Notes under the pieces: generated by a model | The model's input: the letters and a program-made list of their open reading frames with translations, nothing else | What the model was told of the DNA's origin: nothing | Database searches by the model: none | Part shown: positions 1 through 6,320 of the stretch, one piece after another | How positions within the stretch are numbered: position 1 is the stretch's first letter | Layout: each line of letters opens with the position of its first letter | Assembly: GCA_015478675.1 (NCBI GenBank) | Contig: JADMIH010000195.1 | Coordinates: 1 to 6,871 of the forward strand | DNA: 6,871 nt | Direction: 5' to 3' | Source: Chloroflexota bacterium | GTDB taxonomy: Bacteria; Chloroflexota; Chloroflexia; QHBQ01; JADMIH01 | Program-made: the position numbers and the translations under genes

Positions 1-26
1 TTGGGGTATCTGATCCGTACGGGCGT

Positions 27-177
27 ACCCTCACCCGCCCTCACCCCATGCCCCTTCTCCCTTCATGGGAGAGGGGGTTGGGGGTGAGGGTACGTAAGGG
101 TACGTAAGGGTACGTAAGGGTAAGCCTCCACAGCTACTCCTTGAAGATTGCTCCACCCCAACTCTGAACACTTACCC
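27..177 (+). repeat. Intergenic hairpin repeat, copy A
   Basis: This is a composite G/C-rich intergenic element. Its head (38-90) folds into a long hairpin: CCCTCACCCC (38-47) pairs with GGGGTGAGGG (81-90), and inside it CCCCTTCTCCC (51-61) pairs with GGGAGAGGGGG (67-77), with one bulge, around the loop TTCAT. A 10-bp tandem repeat follows, then a tail from CACAGCT (129) to CTGAACACTTACC (164-176). The same head and tail recur inverted at 6720-6871, and a degraded copy lies at about 1640-1709. The tail ends about 25 bases past the rlmN stop codon, so rlmN is transcribed into the element. Repetition and pairing are seen directly. A role as a REP-like or MITE-like element affecting 3' ends is inference. 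Confidence 0.75.
88..122 (+). repeat. Tandem 10-bp repeat, 3.5 copies
   Basis: GGGTACGTAA occurs three times without change (88-97, 98-107, 108-117), followed by a partial GGGTA (118-122). It lies inside intergenic repeat copy A, directly after the hairpin. Copies B and C lack it, so it is a local expansion in this copy. Confidence 0.9.
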
Positions 178-202
178 TTTGGTTGTAATTTGCAAACACG
201 CC

Positions 203-1522
203 CTAAAGCTGGCTCGCCAAATCAGCCTGAACGTGCGCCTGCACAAGCTCCGGGTTGAGCGAGCTGCGCCTGGAATACGGCTCCTCCTCTACTTTTAGCT
301 GGCCGCAGGCCGCCGCTATATCCACTCCGCGCTCAATGCGGACCGTAGTTGGGATGCCCTCTTCCTCCACTATGCGCTGGAAGGCATACACCTGCTCGCG
401 AGGCGTAGCCTGCATGCCTGTACCCGCCACCGGATTGAGCGGTATCAAGTTGACGTGGCAAAGCACTCCTTTTAGGAGCACACCCAACTGGCGCGCGTGC
501 TCCAGATGGTCGTTTTGCCCACTGATCAGCACATACTCGAAAGTGATGCGTCTGTGAGTTGCCTCAAAATAGCCCTTGCACGCAGCCATAACCTCAGCGA
601 TAGGATACCTGTTGTTCATAGGCACCAGAGAAGTGCGTAGCTCATCATTTGGCGCATGGAGTGAAACAGCCAGGTTGATCGCAAGCTCCTCGTGTCCCAG
701 ACGGCGAATCTGCGGAGCTACACCTACCGTAGAAACGGTAATCCGCCGTGCGCCCATTCCAAGTGCCTGGGGCGAGTTTAGTGTTCGGATTGCTCCCCAG
801 AGGCTCTTATAATTGAGTAGTGGCTCGCCCATCCCCATAAAAACCACGTTCGTAACAGCATTGACCGCCGCCCTCCGGTCACTTGTGAGCGCATAATCCG
901 GCACGTGCCAGGCAGACTCGTCTAGCTGCTGTGGAGCCATTTGGGGCGCTGGCATCTGCCCCACTCCTGCCTTTTTCCCTGCATAGCGAGCGCCACGCAA
1001 AGCCGTCGGCAGAGGGCGGTGTGGATGATCTCGAAGCCACCTGTTGAAGTAAACCACCTGCTCAACAATCTCACCCGTCGAGAGGTTGCGGGTGAAACCC
1101 ATCTGGCCCGTAGCGCAAAAAGAGCAGCCCATCGCACACCCCACTTGCGACGATATGCAGACGGTGGCACGATCATAGTAGAGCATAAGCACAGCCTCGA
1201 CCGTGCTGCCATCACGCAGTTTCATCAGCAGCTTTCGCGTCCAACCATCCGCCGAAATCTTCTGCGCAACTATCTCGCCAGAGCCTATCCGCAGTGTAGC
1301 ATCAAGCTTCCTTCGCAGCTCCAAAGGCAAGTTGCTCATCTCCGAAAAATCAGCTGCCAACTCCTTATAGAGCCAATGCAGCACCTGCTTGGCCCTGTAA
1401 GACGGCTCGCCCCACTCCGCTAACAGCGCAGCTAGCTGCTCAGGACTCAAGTCGAAAATATTGCGCTCGGCTGGCACTGTCACAAGGGCAGTCCTCTGCT
1501 CGGCCATTTGAATACGGTTCAT
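203..1522 (-). CDS. rlmN: 23S rRNA (adenine(2503)-C(2))-methyltransferase RlmN
   Basis: This is a radical SAM enzyme that methylates C2 of A2503 in 23S rRNA and, in characterised bacteria, A37 of some tRNAs. Numbering from the ATG at 1522 (439 aa), the N-terminal domain precedes the 4Fe-4S motif CAMGCSFC (C129, C133, C136). C122 and C406 match the two conserved catalytic cysteines (E. coli C118 and C355). GMGEPLLN (about 230-237) is the SAM-binding motif. About 60 residues (roughly 162-222) are inserted just before it, where E. coli has about 20. The frame stays open upstream to a TTG at 1549, but that stretch contains the extended -10 element TGGTATAAT, so I prefer the ATG at 1522; a second ATG lies at 1507. 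No Shine-Dalgarno is visible and the mRNA may be leaderless. The gene stands alone, divergent from mntH. Family assignment is very secure; the start is less so. Confidence 0.96.
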   Translation of the reverse strand: MNRIQMAEQRTALVTVPAERNIFDLSPEQLAALLAEWGEPSYRAKQVLHWLYKELAADFSEMSNLPLELRRKLDATLRIGSGEIVAQKISADGWTRKLLMKLRDGSTVEAVLMLYYDRATVCISSQVGCAMGCSFCATGQMGFTRNLSTGEIVEQVVYFNRWLRDHPHRPLPTALRGARYAGKKAGVGQMPAPQMAPQQLDESAWHVPDYALTSDRRAAVNAVTNVVFMGMGEPLLNYKSLWGAIRTLNSPQALGMGARRITVSTVGVAPQIRRLGHEELAINLAVSLHAPNDELRTSLVPMNNRYPIAEVMAACKGYFEATHRRITFEYVLISGQNDHLEHARQLGVLLKGVLCHVNLIPLNPVAGTGMQATPREQVYAFQRIVEEEGIPTTVRIERGVDIAAACGQLKVEEEPYSRRSSLNPELVQAHVQADLASQL

Positions 1523-1528
1523 ACCCTG

Positions 1529-1558
1529 ATTATACCAGGATACGCACAATCACGGTAA
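1529..1558 (-). promoter_or_regulatory. rlmN promoter, extended -10
   Basis: On the minus strand TGG-TATAAT (1537-1529) is a perfect extended -10 element. The -35 region is weak (TTACCG at 1558-1553, 18-bp spacer). A start seven bases past the -10 falls on the A of the rlmN ATG at 1522, which predicts a leaderless transcript. Confidence 0.6.
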
Positions 1559-1639
1559 GCGTTCAGAATAACTCATGACCCACAAGGCCACCAACCGGCA
1601 ATGAAAGTACGTCCTCAGCGGGCTATTTTCAGAAGAATA

Positions 1640-1709
1640 GGGGCGGAGGGGCAGGTGAGGGCGCACAGCTCCTCTTGAACTTTGTTCTACCCTGAACCTG
1701 AACGTTTAC
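1640..1709 (+). repeat. Degenerate intergenic repeat, copy B
   Basis: This is a decayed copy of the element at 27-177, in the same orientation. GAGGGGCAGGTGAGGG (1646-1661) resembles the right half of the head. CACAGCT (1664-1670) starts a 46-base stretch that aligns almost without gaps to 129-175 of copy A. The tail CTGAACGTTTAC (1698-1709) differs at two bases from CTGAACACTTAC. Over 25 tail bases, 20 match copy C. The hairpin arms and the tandem repeat are gone. It fills the middle of the rlmN-mntH divergent region. The rest of this 360-base gap holds the two promoters, the operator and a 30-codon micro-ORF at 1718-1810; nothing else was seen. Confidence 0.6.
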
Positions 1710-1806
1710 AATATAACATGGGCTCGCGCTACATACCTGTAACACCCACTGCTGAGGCTGCAGACAAAGAGGCCGCCAGGCCAGCCACCTATCGGGCGAT
1801 TCCCTA

Positions 1807-1835
1807 TTGACATCCCCATCTTCATCTGGTATATT
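1807..1835 (+). promoter_or_regulatory. mntH-usp operon promoter
   Basis: A perfect -35 hexamer TTGACA (1807-1812), a 17-bp spacer and TATATT (1830-1835) form a near-consensus housekeeping promoter. The predicted start is about 1842, giving a 5' leader of about 42 bases before the mntH ATG at 1884. The -10 overlaps the first metal-box palindrome, so a bound repressor should block it. Confidence 0.75.
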
Positions 1836-1863
1836 TAGGTCAGACTAAATTAGGCGAGCCTAA
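1833..1863 (+). promoter_or_regulatory. Double DtxR/MntR-type operator
   Basis: Two adjoining palindromes are visible. Box 1 is ATTTAG-(6)-CTAAAT at 1833-1850. Box 2 is TTAGGC-GA-GCCTAA at 1850-1863. They share one base and their centres are about 15 bp apart. The TTAGG/CCTAA half sites resemble those bound by metal-dependent DtxR-family repressors (DtxR, IdeR, MntR). The boxes cover the mntH -10 element, the predicted start and the early leader. No regulator gene lies in the window. Palindromes and position are direct; repression by Mn2+ or Fe2+ is inference. Confidence 0.65.
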
Positions 1864-1867
1864 ATCT

Positions 1868-1874
1868 GAGGTGA
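1868..1874 (+). promoter_or_regulatory. mntH ribosome binding site
   Basis: GAGGTGA is a strong Shine-Dalgarno match nine bases before ATG 1884. It overlaps or abuts the alternative in-frame GTG at 1875, so it favours ATG 1884. Confidence 0.75.
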
Positions 1875-1883
1875 GTGGGGTCT

Positions 1884-3254
1884 ATGGGCGAGGCTGTAAG
1901 CGATGTTGATGCCGCTGGCGGCGAAGATAACTTACGCGAGCAACAAAGCGACGCAAAGAAGGTTCAGATTCGCTCAGGAGACGTGGGCACGGTTTCGACT
2001 GCGCACGCGGTGTTGCAAGGGCATAGCACGCACCGGGGGATAAAACGAATCCTGCCTTTCCTCGGTCCGGCTTTCATTGCATCCGTCGCTTATATAGACC
2101 CCGGCAACTTTGCCACCAACATACAAGGTGGAGCGCAGTTCGGTTATCTGCTGATATGGGTGATCATCGCCAGCAACCTGATGGCTATGTTGATCCAGAT
2201 GCTCTCGGCCAAGCTGGGCATAGCCACAGGCCGTAACCTCGCCGAGATGTGCAGGGAGCGCTTTCCGAGCCGAGTTGTTTGGGCGATGTGGGGCATATCT
2301 GAAGTGGTGGCGATGTCAACCGATCTCGCTGAGTTCCTGGGCGCGGCCCTGGGCTTTCATCTACTTTTTGGCCTCCCCCTCTTTCCCTCAGCAATCGTGA
2401 CAGGCATCGCAATTTTTATCATATTGGGCCTCGAAAGTCGTGGCTTCAGGCCCCTTGAGGCGGTTATCGTTACTTTAGTGGGGGTAATAGCCCTCTGCTA
2501 CCTCATAGAGACAATCCTGGACCGTCCTGATTGGGGCCTCATAGCGGCAAGCGCCATCGTCCCCCGCTTCGACGGCACAGAGAGCGTGGTATTAGCTGTC
2601 TCCATTCTCGGCGCGACCGTCATGCCGCATGTCATCTTCCTACATTCCGCTCTCACCCAAAACCGCATTGTAGTAAGCGACGAAAAGCAGCAGCGCAGGC
2701 TATTTCGCTTCGAGGCTATAGATGTTATAATCGCTATGAGCCTGGCCGGTATAATCAACGCCGCCATGCTAATTATGGCAGCCGCCACTTTCAATAGCGC
2801 TGGCCTCGCCAACGTAGGCACTATAGAGGAAGCCTATCGAACGCTGGAGCCTCTTCTCGGTAGCGCGGCAACTATCCTTTTTGCCATCTCGCTCCTGGCC
2901 TCAGGATTATCATCATCCATAGTTGGAACAATGGCCGGCCAGGTGATCATGCAGGGATATCTTCGCCGGAAGGTACCTATATGGCTGCGCCGACTGGTCA
3001 CTATGATACCTGCGCTTCTCGTCATAGCCATCGGCTTTGATCCGACTCGAACCCTGGTTTTTAGCCAGGTTGTGCTCAGTTTCGGTATACCCTTCGCCTT
3101 GATACCGCTGGTGATGTTCACGAAGCGGAGAGACCTTATGGGAGTGCTCGTCAACCGCCGCGTTACCACAATCGCTACAAGCCTGATTGCCGCCGTCATA
3201 GTTGGCCTCAACCTCTTCTTGCTCTACAGCGTCTTCGCTGCAGGCGGTATATGA
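1884..3254 (+). CDS. mntH: Nramp-family Mn2+/Fe2+ transporter MntH
   Basis: This is a proton-coupled importer of divalent metals in the cytoplasmic membrane, most likely for Mn2+ with some Fe2+. Numbering from ATG 1884 (456 aa), about 55 polar residues precede the first membrane segment, a longer tail than in E. coli MntH. DPGN (D72-N75) is the metal-binding break in TM1. A244-T-V-M247-P248-H249 followed by LHS is the TM6 binding motif, whose Met favours soft metals over Mg2+ or Ca2+. About eleven hydrophobic segments follow the LeuT-fold pattern, and the length fits the family. An in-frame GTG at 1875 would add three residues, but the Shine-Dalgarno favours the ATG. The stop overlaps the next start as ATGA. 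Promoter and operator lie directly upstream. Family is secure; metal preference is inferred. Confidence 0.95.
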   Translation: MGEAVSDVDAAGGEDNLREQQSDAKKVQIRSGDVGTVSTAHAVLQGHSTHRGIKRILPFLGPAFIASVAYIDPGNFATNIQGGAQFGYLLIWVIIASNLMAMLIQMLSAKLGIATGRNLAEMCRERFPSRVVWAMWGISEVVAMSTDLAEFLGAALGFHLLFGLPLFPSAIVTGIAIFIILGLESRGFRPLEAVIVTLVGVIALCYLIETILDRPDWGLIAASAIVPRFDGTESVVLAVSILGATVMPHVIFLHSALTQNRIVVSDEKQQRRLFRFEAIDVIIAMSLAGIINAAMLIMAAATFNSAGLANVGTIEEAYRTLEPLLGSAATILFAISLLASGLSSSIVGTMAGQVIMQGYLRRKVPIWLRRLVTMIPALLVIAIGFDPTRTLVFSQVVLSFGIPFALIPLVMFTKRRDLMGVLVNRRVTTIATSLIAAVIVGLNLFLLYSVFAAGGI

Positions 3255-4165
3255 GCTACGCCGGCAAGAGCCTGACGCGCATCCTGGTCCCCCTGGACGG
3301 CTCACGCCTTGCTGAGTCGACGCTGCCCGTTGTCTCAGCGCTCGCCGCATGCACAGGTGCGGAAATCCTCCTGCTGCACATAATCGAGGAGCACCCGCCC
3401 CACACCGTGCATGGCGAGCCTCACCTGGCTTCTGTGCCCGATGCGCAAGATTATCTTGCAAGGCTCTCAGAGCGCATCGCCCCCGGTTCCAATCTGGAAA
3501 AGCATGTACACGCCACTGAGGAACACGATGTCGCCCTCAGCATTGCCTCTCATGCAGACGAATTAGGGGCTAGCATCATCGCGCTCTGCGCACATGGGCG
3601 CGGCGGCCCCAAACGATTGGTTTTCGGCAGCATTGCCCAGCAAGTGCTACGTAGAGTGACCGTGCCTGTGCTCCTTGTGCCCGACCGCAGTGCAGAGAAC
3701 CCAGCCCTTGATCTGCTCCTTGTCCCCCTCGACGGCACAATCTCCGCCGAAGCTGCGCTGCCAATCGCCTCCGAAATTGCCTCCTCCTGCGCTAGCCAGC
3801 TTTATCTGGTAAAAGTGGTGCCGACTATCAGCACTGTAACCGGAGATCGTGCCGCCTCAGCACGCCTGACACCGATCTCCACAGCAGCCACGCTAGACAC
3901 CGAGGCGTTACAAGCGCAAAACTACCTGCGCTTTCTAAGCGAAACCCTCAGCTCACAACATATCACGGTGGGGGCAACGGTGAGGCGGGGAGAAACTATC
4001 CCATCGCTCGTAGCAACCGCACAGCAGGTAAAAGCGGGCATCATCGTGCTGGCAACCCATGGAAGGGCCGGACTTGGCACCTTCTGGATCGGGAGTGTAG
4101 CAGCAGGGCTGGCAGGTAAGGTTAGCCAGCCTCTACTCCTCCTCCGCATCCCCGCAGAGCGGTAG
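3251..4165 (+). CDS. Universal stress protein with two UspA domains
   Basis: This is a 304-residue cytoplasmic protein made of two tandem UspA domains (about 9-146 and 153-300). Each opens with a similar strand (ILVPLDGS at 11-18, LLLVPLDGT at 155-163). Each ends with an ATP-binding-type loop: H115-G116, nine residues, G126-S127; and H270-G271, nine residues, G281-S282. Both therefore resemble ATP-binding rather than UspA-type members. The ATG overlaps the mntH stop (ATGA). Only AGGCGG, three bases upstream, could serve as a ribosome site, so translational coupling to mntH is likely. Nramp proteins with a fused UspA domain occur in some bacteria, which supports a functional tie such as ATP- or stress-dependent control of metal uptake; that role is inference. 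No membrane segments are seen. Confidence 0.93.
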   Translation: MSYAGKSLTRILVPLDGSRLAESTLPVVSALAACTGAEILLLHIIEEHPPHTVHGEPHLASVPDAQDYLARLSERIAPGSNLEKHVHATEEHDVALSIASHADELGASIIALCAHGRGGPKRLVFGSIAQQVLRRVTVPVLLVPDRSAENPALDLLLVPLDGTISAEAALPIASEIASSCASQLYLVKVVPTISTVTGDRAASARLTPISTAATLDTEALQAQNYLRFLSETLSSQHITVGATVRRGETIPSLVATAQQVKAGIIVLATHGRAGLGTFWIGSVAAGLAGKVSQPLLLLRIPAER

Positions 4166-4179
4166 TGGCGCATCCTCAT

Positions 4180-4233
4180 AATGTGAAAACAAAAAGATGC
4201 AGCCCCTGGCCCCCATCTCTTCCTTTTCACATT
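4180..4233. terminator. Long stem-loop between convergent operons
   Basis: AATGTGAAAA (4180-4189) pairs perfectly with TTTTCACATT (4224-4233). Pairing continues inward to AGATG/CATCT (4195-4199 with 4214-4218), giving 17 of 20 matched positions around a 14-base loop. It starts 15 bases after the usp stop and lies about 50 bases beyond the histidine phosphatase stop, so it could act on both transcripts. There is no clean U-tract after the stem on either strand, so classic intrinsic termination is uncertain; it may instead stabilise or process 3' ends. The rest of 4166-4286 shows nothing else. Confidence 0.55.
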
Positions 4234-4286
4234 AACTAAGTTCCCCCAAATTCAGACTTTTGTCCCTCTTCCCGTAACAAAAGCAA

Positions 4287-4988
4287 TCAAGGTGTGCCCC
4301 CAGCGACGGACTCAGGCTGCAACTCTACCCAACCTTGCGACCATCGCGTGTCATCGCTGTTTGGGTCGTAGTAGTCCACTCTTACGGGATATGTCTCTTG
4401 AGCCTTGCCCGAAAAGAGTAGCCGCGTAATCGAGCCTTTGCCCGGATAAACATTCGGGTAGCGAAGCGAAGCCACAGACAAGGGCTGCCGCAGGTAAACC
4501 GCGCGGGCAAGCATGGCTACATCGCCGTGCGTCACCCCAACTACTGTTTCACCTGGGTGCTTACGGCGAGCCCTCTCCACGAACTTTTCTATCCGCCGCC
4601 AGATGTCGCGAATACTCTCATCCTCCGCGTTAACACGATTGTCGTAAAAGTTGAAGCCTATAGCCTCCAGATCGCTGTGTGGCCTTCCCTGCCAGCCTGT
4701 AAGCACCTCGGCCAGCAACCGCGTCACGTGCAGTGGTGCGCCTGGGTGTGCCAGCGAGATAACGCGTGCCGTCTGGCGCGCTCGTAGCTGCGGAGAAGTA
4801 TAGAAAACCGAGACAGGCTCTTCGGCAAGCGCCAATGTCGTAAATTCAGCCTGGCGTTCGCCCAGCGCGCTCAACCCGAAGCGCGGTAGTCTCCCATAAA
4901 GCACGTCGCCCGGATTATGCACATCTGTGTGCCGCACGAGAAGAATAGTTGTGCCGCTTACGGCCCTGCCCCTTATAGCTTTGACCAC
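4287..4988 (-). CDS. Histidine phosphatase (phosphoglycerate mutase-like) family protein
   Basis: This 233-residue protein is a probable cytoplasmic phosphatase acting through a phospho-histidine. R19-H20 in LLVRHT is the nucleophile motif, with Thr in place of the usual Gly of RHG. SPQLRARQTA (65-74) supplies the conserved phosphate-binding Arg69. E94 with GWQG (98-101) is the usual acid/base region. VTHGD (152-156) gives the second catalytic His154. Length suits the broad family, which includes phosphoglycerate mutases, alpha-ribazole phosphatases and many uncharacterised phosphatases; the substrate cannot be read from the sequence. Translation starts at GTG 4988, the only standard start codon after the in-frame stop at 5021-5019. 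It shares its first G with the preceding stop (TAGTG), so coupling to the remnant reading frame is likely. No strong ribosome site is visible. Confidence 0.9.
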   Translation of the reverse strand: MVKAIRGRAVSGTTILLVRHTDVHNPGDVLYGRLPRFGLSALGERQAEFTTLALAEEPVSVFYTSPQLRARQTARVISLAHPGAPLHVTRLLAEVLTGWQGRPHSDLEAIGFNFYDNRVNAEDESIRDIWRRIEKFVERARRKHPGETVVGVTHGDVAMLARAVYLRQPLSVASLRYPNVYPGKGSITRLLFSGKAQETYPVRVDYYDPNSDDTRWSQGWVELQPESVAGGTP

Positions 4989-5335
4989 TAGAATATCTCG
5001 CCCGCAGCGGTGGGACCGTTACTCTCCAACAACCGGCTCACACTTTCGCGTAGCCTCCGTGCACTGAGGGGCTTCAAAGGGTAGTCGCTTGCGCCAAGCT
5101 TTTTGCCGAAGTCGGCCATTTCCACAGTCAGGCTAAAGCTGAGCTCGCTACCCTTGCTCCCCCCTTTACTACCCACCAGGACTTGCCCACCCTGCATTGC
5201 AACCAGACTCCTCACTACCGACAATCCAGGTCCCGCCTGACCGCCGCTTCGCCGGTCCATCTTTCTATGCTTTACTCTCCGCTTTGCGCTTTGTAAATAC
5301 CAGAAAACCGTCTCTTTGGGCCTTTGCGATTCCAT
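4988..5335 (-). pseudogene. Remnant of a hybrid histidine kinase (ATPase end + receiver end)
   Basis: This is an open frame of 115 codons from an ATG. Residues about 31-72 read as the C-terminal part of a histidine kinase ATPase domain: GGQAGPGLSVVRSLVAMQGG is a G2-box with its helix and strand, followed by KGSELSFSL. Residues about 80-104 (LGASDYPLKPL, then RRLRESVSRLLE) read as the last third of a receiver domain, with the conserved Lys-Pro at 88-89. The H-box, N-box, G1-box, receiver phospho-Asp and most of the receiver are missing, so neither activity is possible. Residues 1-30 are basic and kinase-unlike, which fits a frameshift. The stop overlaps the phosphatase GTG (TAGTG), so the frame may still be translated for coupling. 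An intact small protein of unknown role is possible, but a hybrid-kinase wreck explains it better. Confidence 0.65.
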
Positions 5336-5426
5336 CGCCTGCCGTCGTGCGCGACGTGAGACGCTAATCGTAGACTGAAGAAAACTCAGGCGCTAGCTCC
5401 ATGCGCACGGCTCCAATCCCGACCCC
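5265..5426 (-). pseudogene. Upstream out-of-frame pieces of the same kinase
   Basis: Two more kinase-like fragments lie on the same strand in the expected order but in other frames. VRMELAPEFSSVYD (5408-5367), ended by TAG, resembles the stretch before the N-box in many sensor kinases. AGDGIAKAQRDGFLVF (from 5342), whose frame ends with TAG at 5267-5265, resembles the G1-box (GxGI) and F-box region, with the preceding Asp lost. The N-box itself is deleted. The first piece starts right at the end of the PIG-L gene. Each match alone is weak; order and strand make the case. Confidence 0.4.
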
Positions 5427-5428
5427 TG

Positions 5429-6235
5429 CTACGCCCTCATAACCACACGCCTGAACGCCTCAGCATACTTCAGGCCGTGAGGCGCGGCTATGTCGGCGGC
5501 GCGGCTCTTTATCCGCTCAGCAAGCTCCTTGGCCTCCCCAACCTGACTCACATGTAATTTCAGCGCCTCAACCTTGTCCTCTATTGTGTCGCTTATCTCT
5601 ACCAGCACATTGGGCTGGTCTGTGCCCCACAGGTATATTTCTTTGACTTTATGAGGCTCCAACCCCTCTTTTGTCTGCTCCGCGAACTGAAGCGGGTCGC
5701 GGGCGGTAGGGTAAATAGCATCTATGGTAGCCTGGCCGATAGCCCGATGATCAGGGTGATTGATAAACTCATTATTGTAGAACAACGTCAGCGGGTCATG
5801 GGTCATCACCACGTAGGGCTTATAGGTGCGTATCATGCGTGTGACAGCGCCGCGCAGCTCAAGATTCGGCAGAAGCTCCCCATCGGGGAAGCGCAGGAAA
5901 ACCACCTCTTTTACTCCCAGCCTCGCGGCGGCTGCACGCTGCTCGTCCTCTCGCTGGCTACTGAGCCGCTCGCGTGTCATTTCGCGGTCCGGCGTGCCTT
6001 TGTCGCCGCTCGTAGCCACAACGAAGATCACCTCTATGCCGCTACCCACCCACTTTGCCACTGTGCCCGCCGATGAGAACTCAGGGTCGTCGGGGTGCGC
6101 CGCCACCAGAAGCACCCTTTTCTGATGCGCTTCCAACTCCTGGTCAGCAGGCCCGGGCCGCGATATGGGCATCATTGTAGGCCCCGCCTGGGCCCCCGTC
6201 TCTGCTCTCTGTATGCTACTCTGATTCTCTGCCAT
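5429..6235 (-). CDS. PIG-L/LmbE-family deacetylase
   Basis: This is a zinc-dependent N-deacetylase of the family that includes MshB and BshB (deacetylation of GlcNAc-type sugars in thiol synthesis) and GlcNAc-PI deacetylases. The 268-residue protein carries AAHPDDPE (45-52): H47 and D50 should bind zinc and D49 act as base. NHPDHRAIG (159-167) supplies the third ligand H163. Conserved intermediate segments are present (SGDKGTPD at 76-83, LRFPDGEL at 114-121). About 38 polar, low-complexity residues precede the first strand and look like a disordered tail; there is no signal peptide. ATG 6235 is supported by AAAAGGAG (6252-6245) with nine-base spacing. It is the first gene of a minus-strand group and divergent from folB. 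A role in bacillithiol- or mycothiol-like synthesis is possible but not shown, as no partner genes lie nearby. Confidence 0.93.
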   Translation of the reverse strand: MAENQSSIQRAETGAQAGPTMMPISRPGPADQELEAHQKRVLLVAAHPDDPEFSSAGTVAKWVGSGIEVIFVVATSGDKGTPDREMTRERLSSQREDEQRAAAARLGVKEVVFLRFPDGELLPNLELRGAVTRMIRTYKPYVVMTHDPLTLFYNNEFINHPDHRAIGQATIDAIYPTARDPLQFAEQTKEGLEPHKVKEIYLWGTDQPNVLVEISDTIEDKVEALKLHVSQVGEAKELAERIKSRAADIAAPHGLKYAEAFRRVVMRA

Positions 6236-6278
6236 CCTGCTATTCTCCTTTTGTTTATCCCTCTCTCCCTTTCTCTAG

Positions 6279-6308
6279 AGAGTAACATCCCTTGCACAGT
6301 AGCGTCAA
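6279..6308 (-). promoter_or_regulatory. Candidate promoter of the PIG-L gene
   Basis: On the minus strand TTGACG (6308-6303) and TACTCT (6284-6279) are separated by 18 bp. The -10 overlaps a 10-bp palindrome TCTCTAGAGA (6272-6281). A leader of about 35 bases with a good ribosome site at 6252-6245 would follow. The -10 is weak. Confidence 0.4.
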
Positions 6309-6320
6309 GGGAGTTAGAAT
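6292..6320 (+). promoter_or_regulatory. Candidate folB promoter, leaderless type
   Basis: TTGCAC (6292-6297) and TAGAAT (6315-6320) are separated by exactly 17 bp. A start seven bases after the -10 falls on the G of the folB GTG at 6327. It overlaps the opposing PIG-L promoter. Confidence 0.5.

Noticed and set aside
27..122. CRISPR array
   Set aside because: The repeats are 10-bp head-to-tail units without spacers, next to a hairpin; this does not fit CRISPR.
941..1423. Long plus-strand reading frame opposite rlmN
   Set aside because: It is antisense to a fully conserved rlmN and shows no recognisable domain or ribosome site.
1523..1549. Nine-residue N-terminal extension of RlmN from TTG
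   Set aside because: It would place the rlmN promoter inside the coding sequence; the TATAAT element and lack of a ribosome site favour ATG 1522.
2913..3461. Long minus-strand reading frame across mntH and usp
   Set aside because: It is a shadow of two convincing plus-strand genes, low in hydrophobic order and with no known motif.
5373..5455. Frameshifted C-terminal extension of the PIG-L protein
   Set aside because: The deacetylase ends normally at 5429; the protein-like sequence in the next frame is better explained as the kinase remnant.
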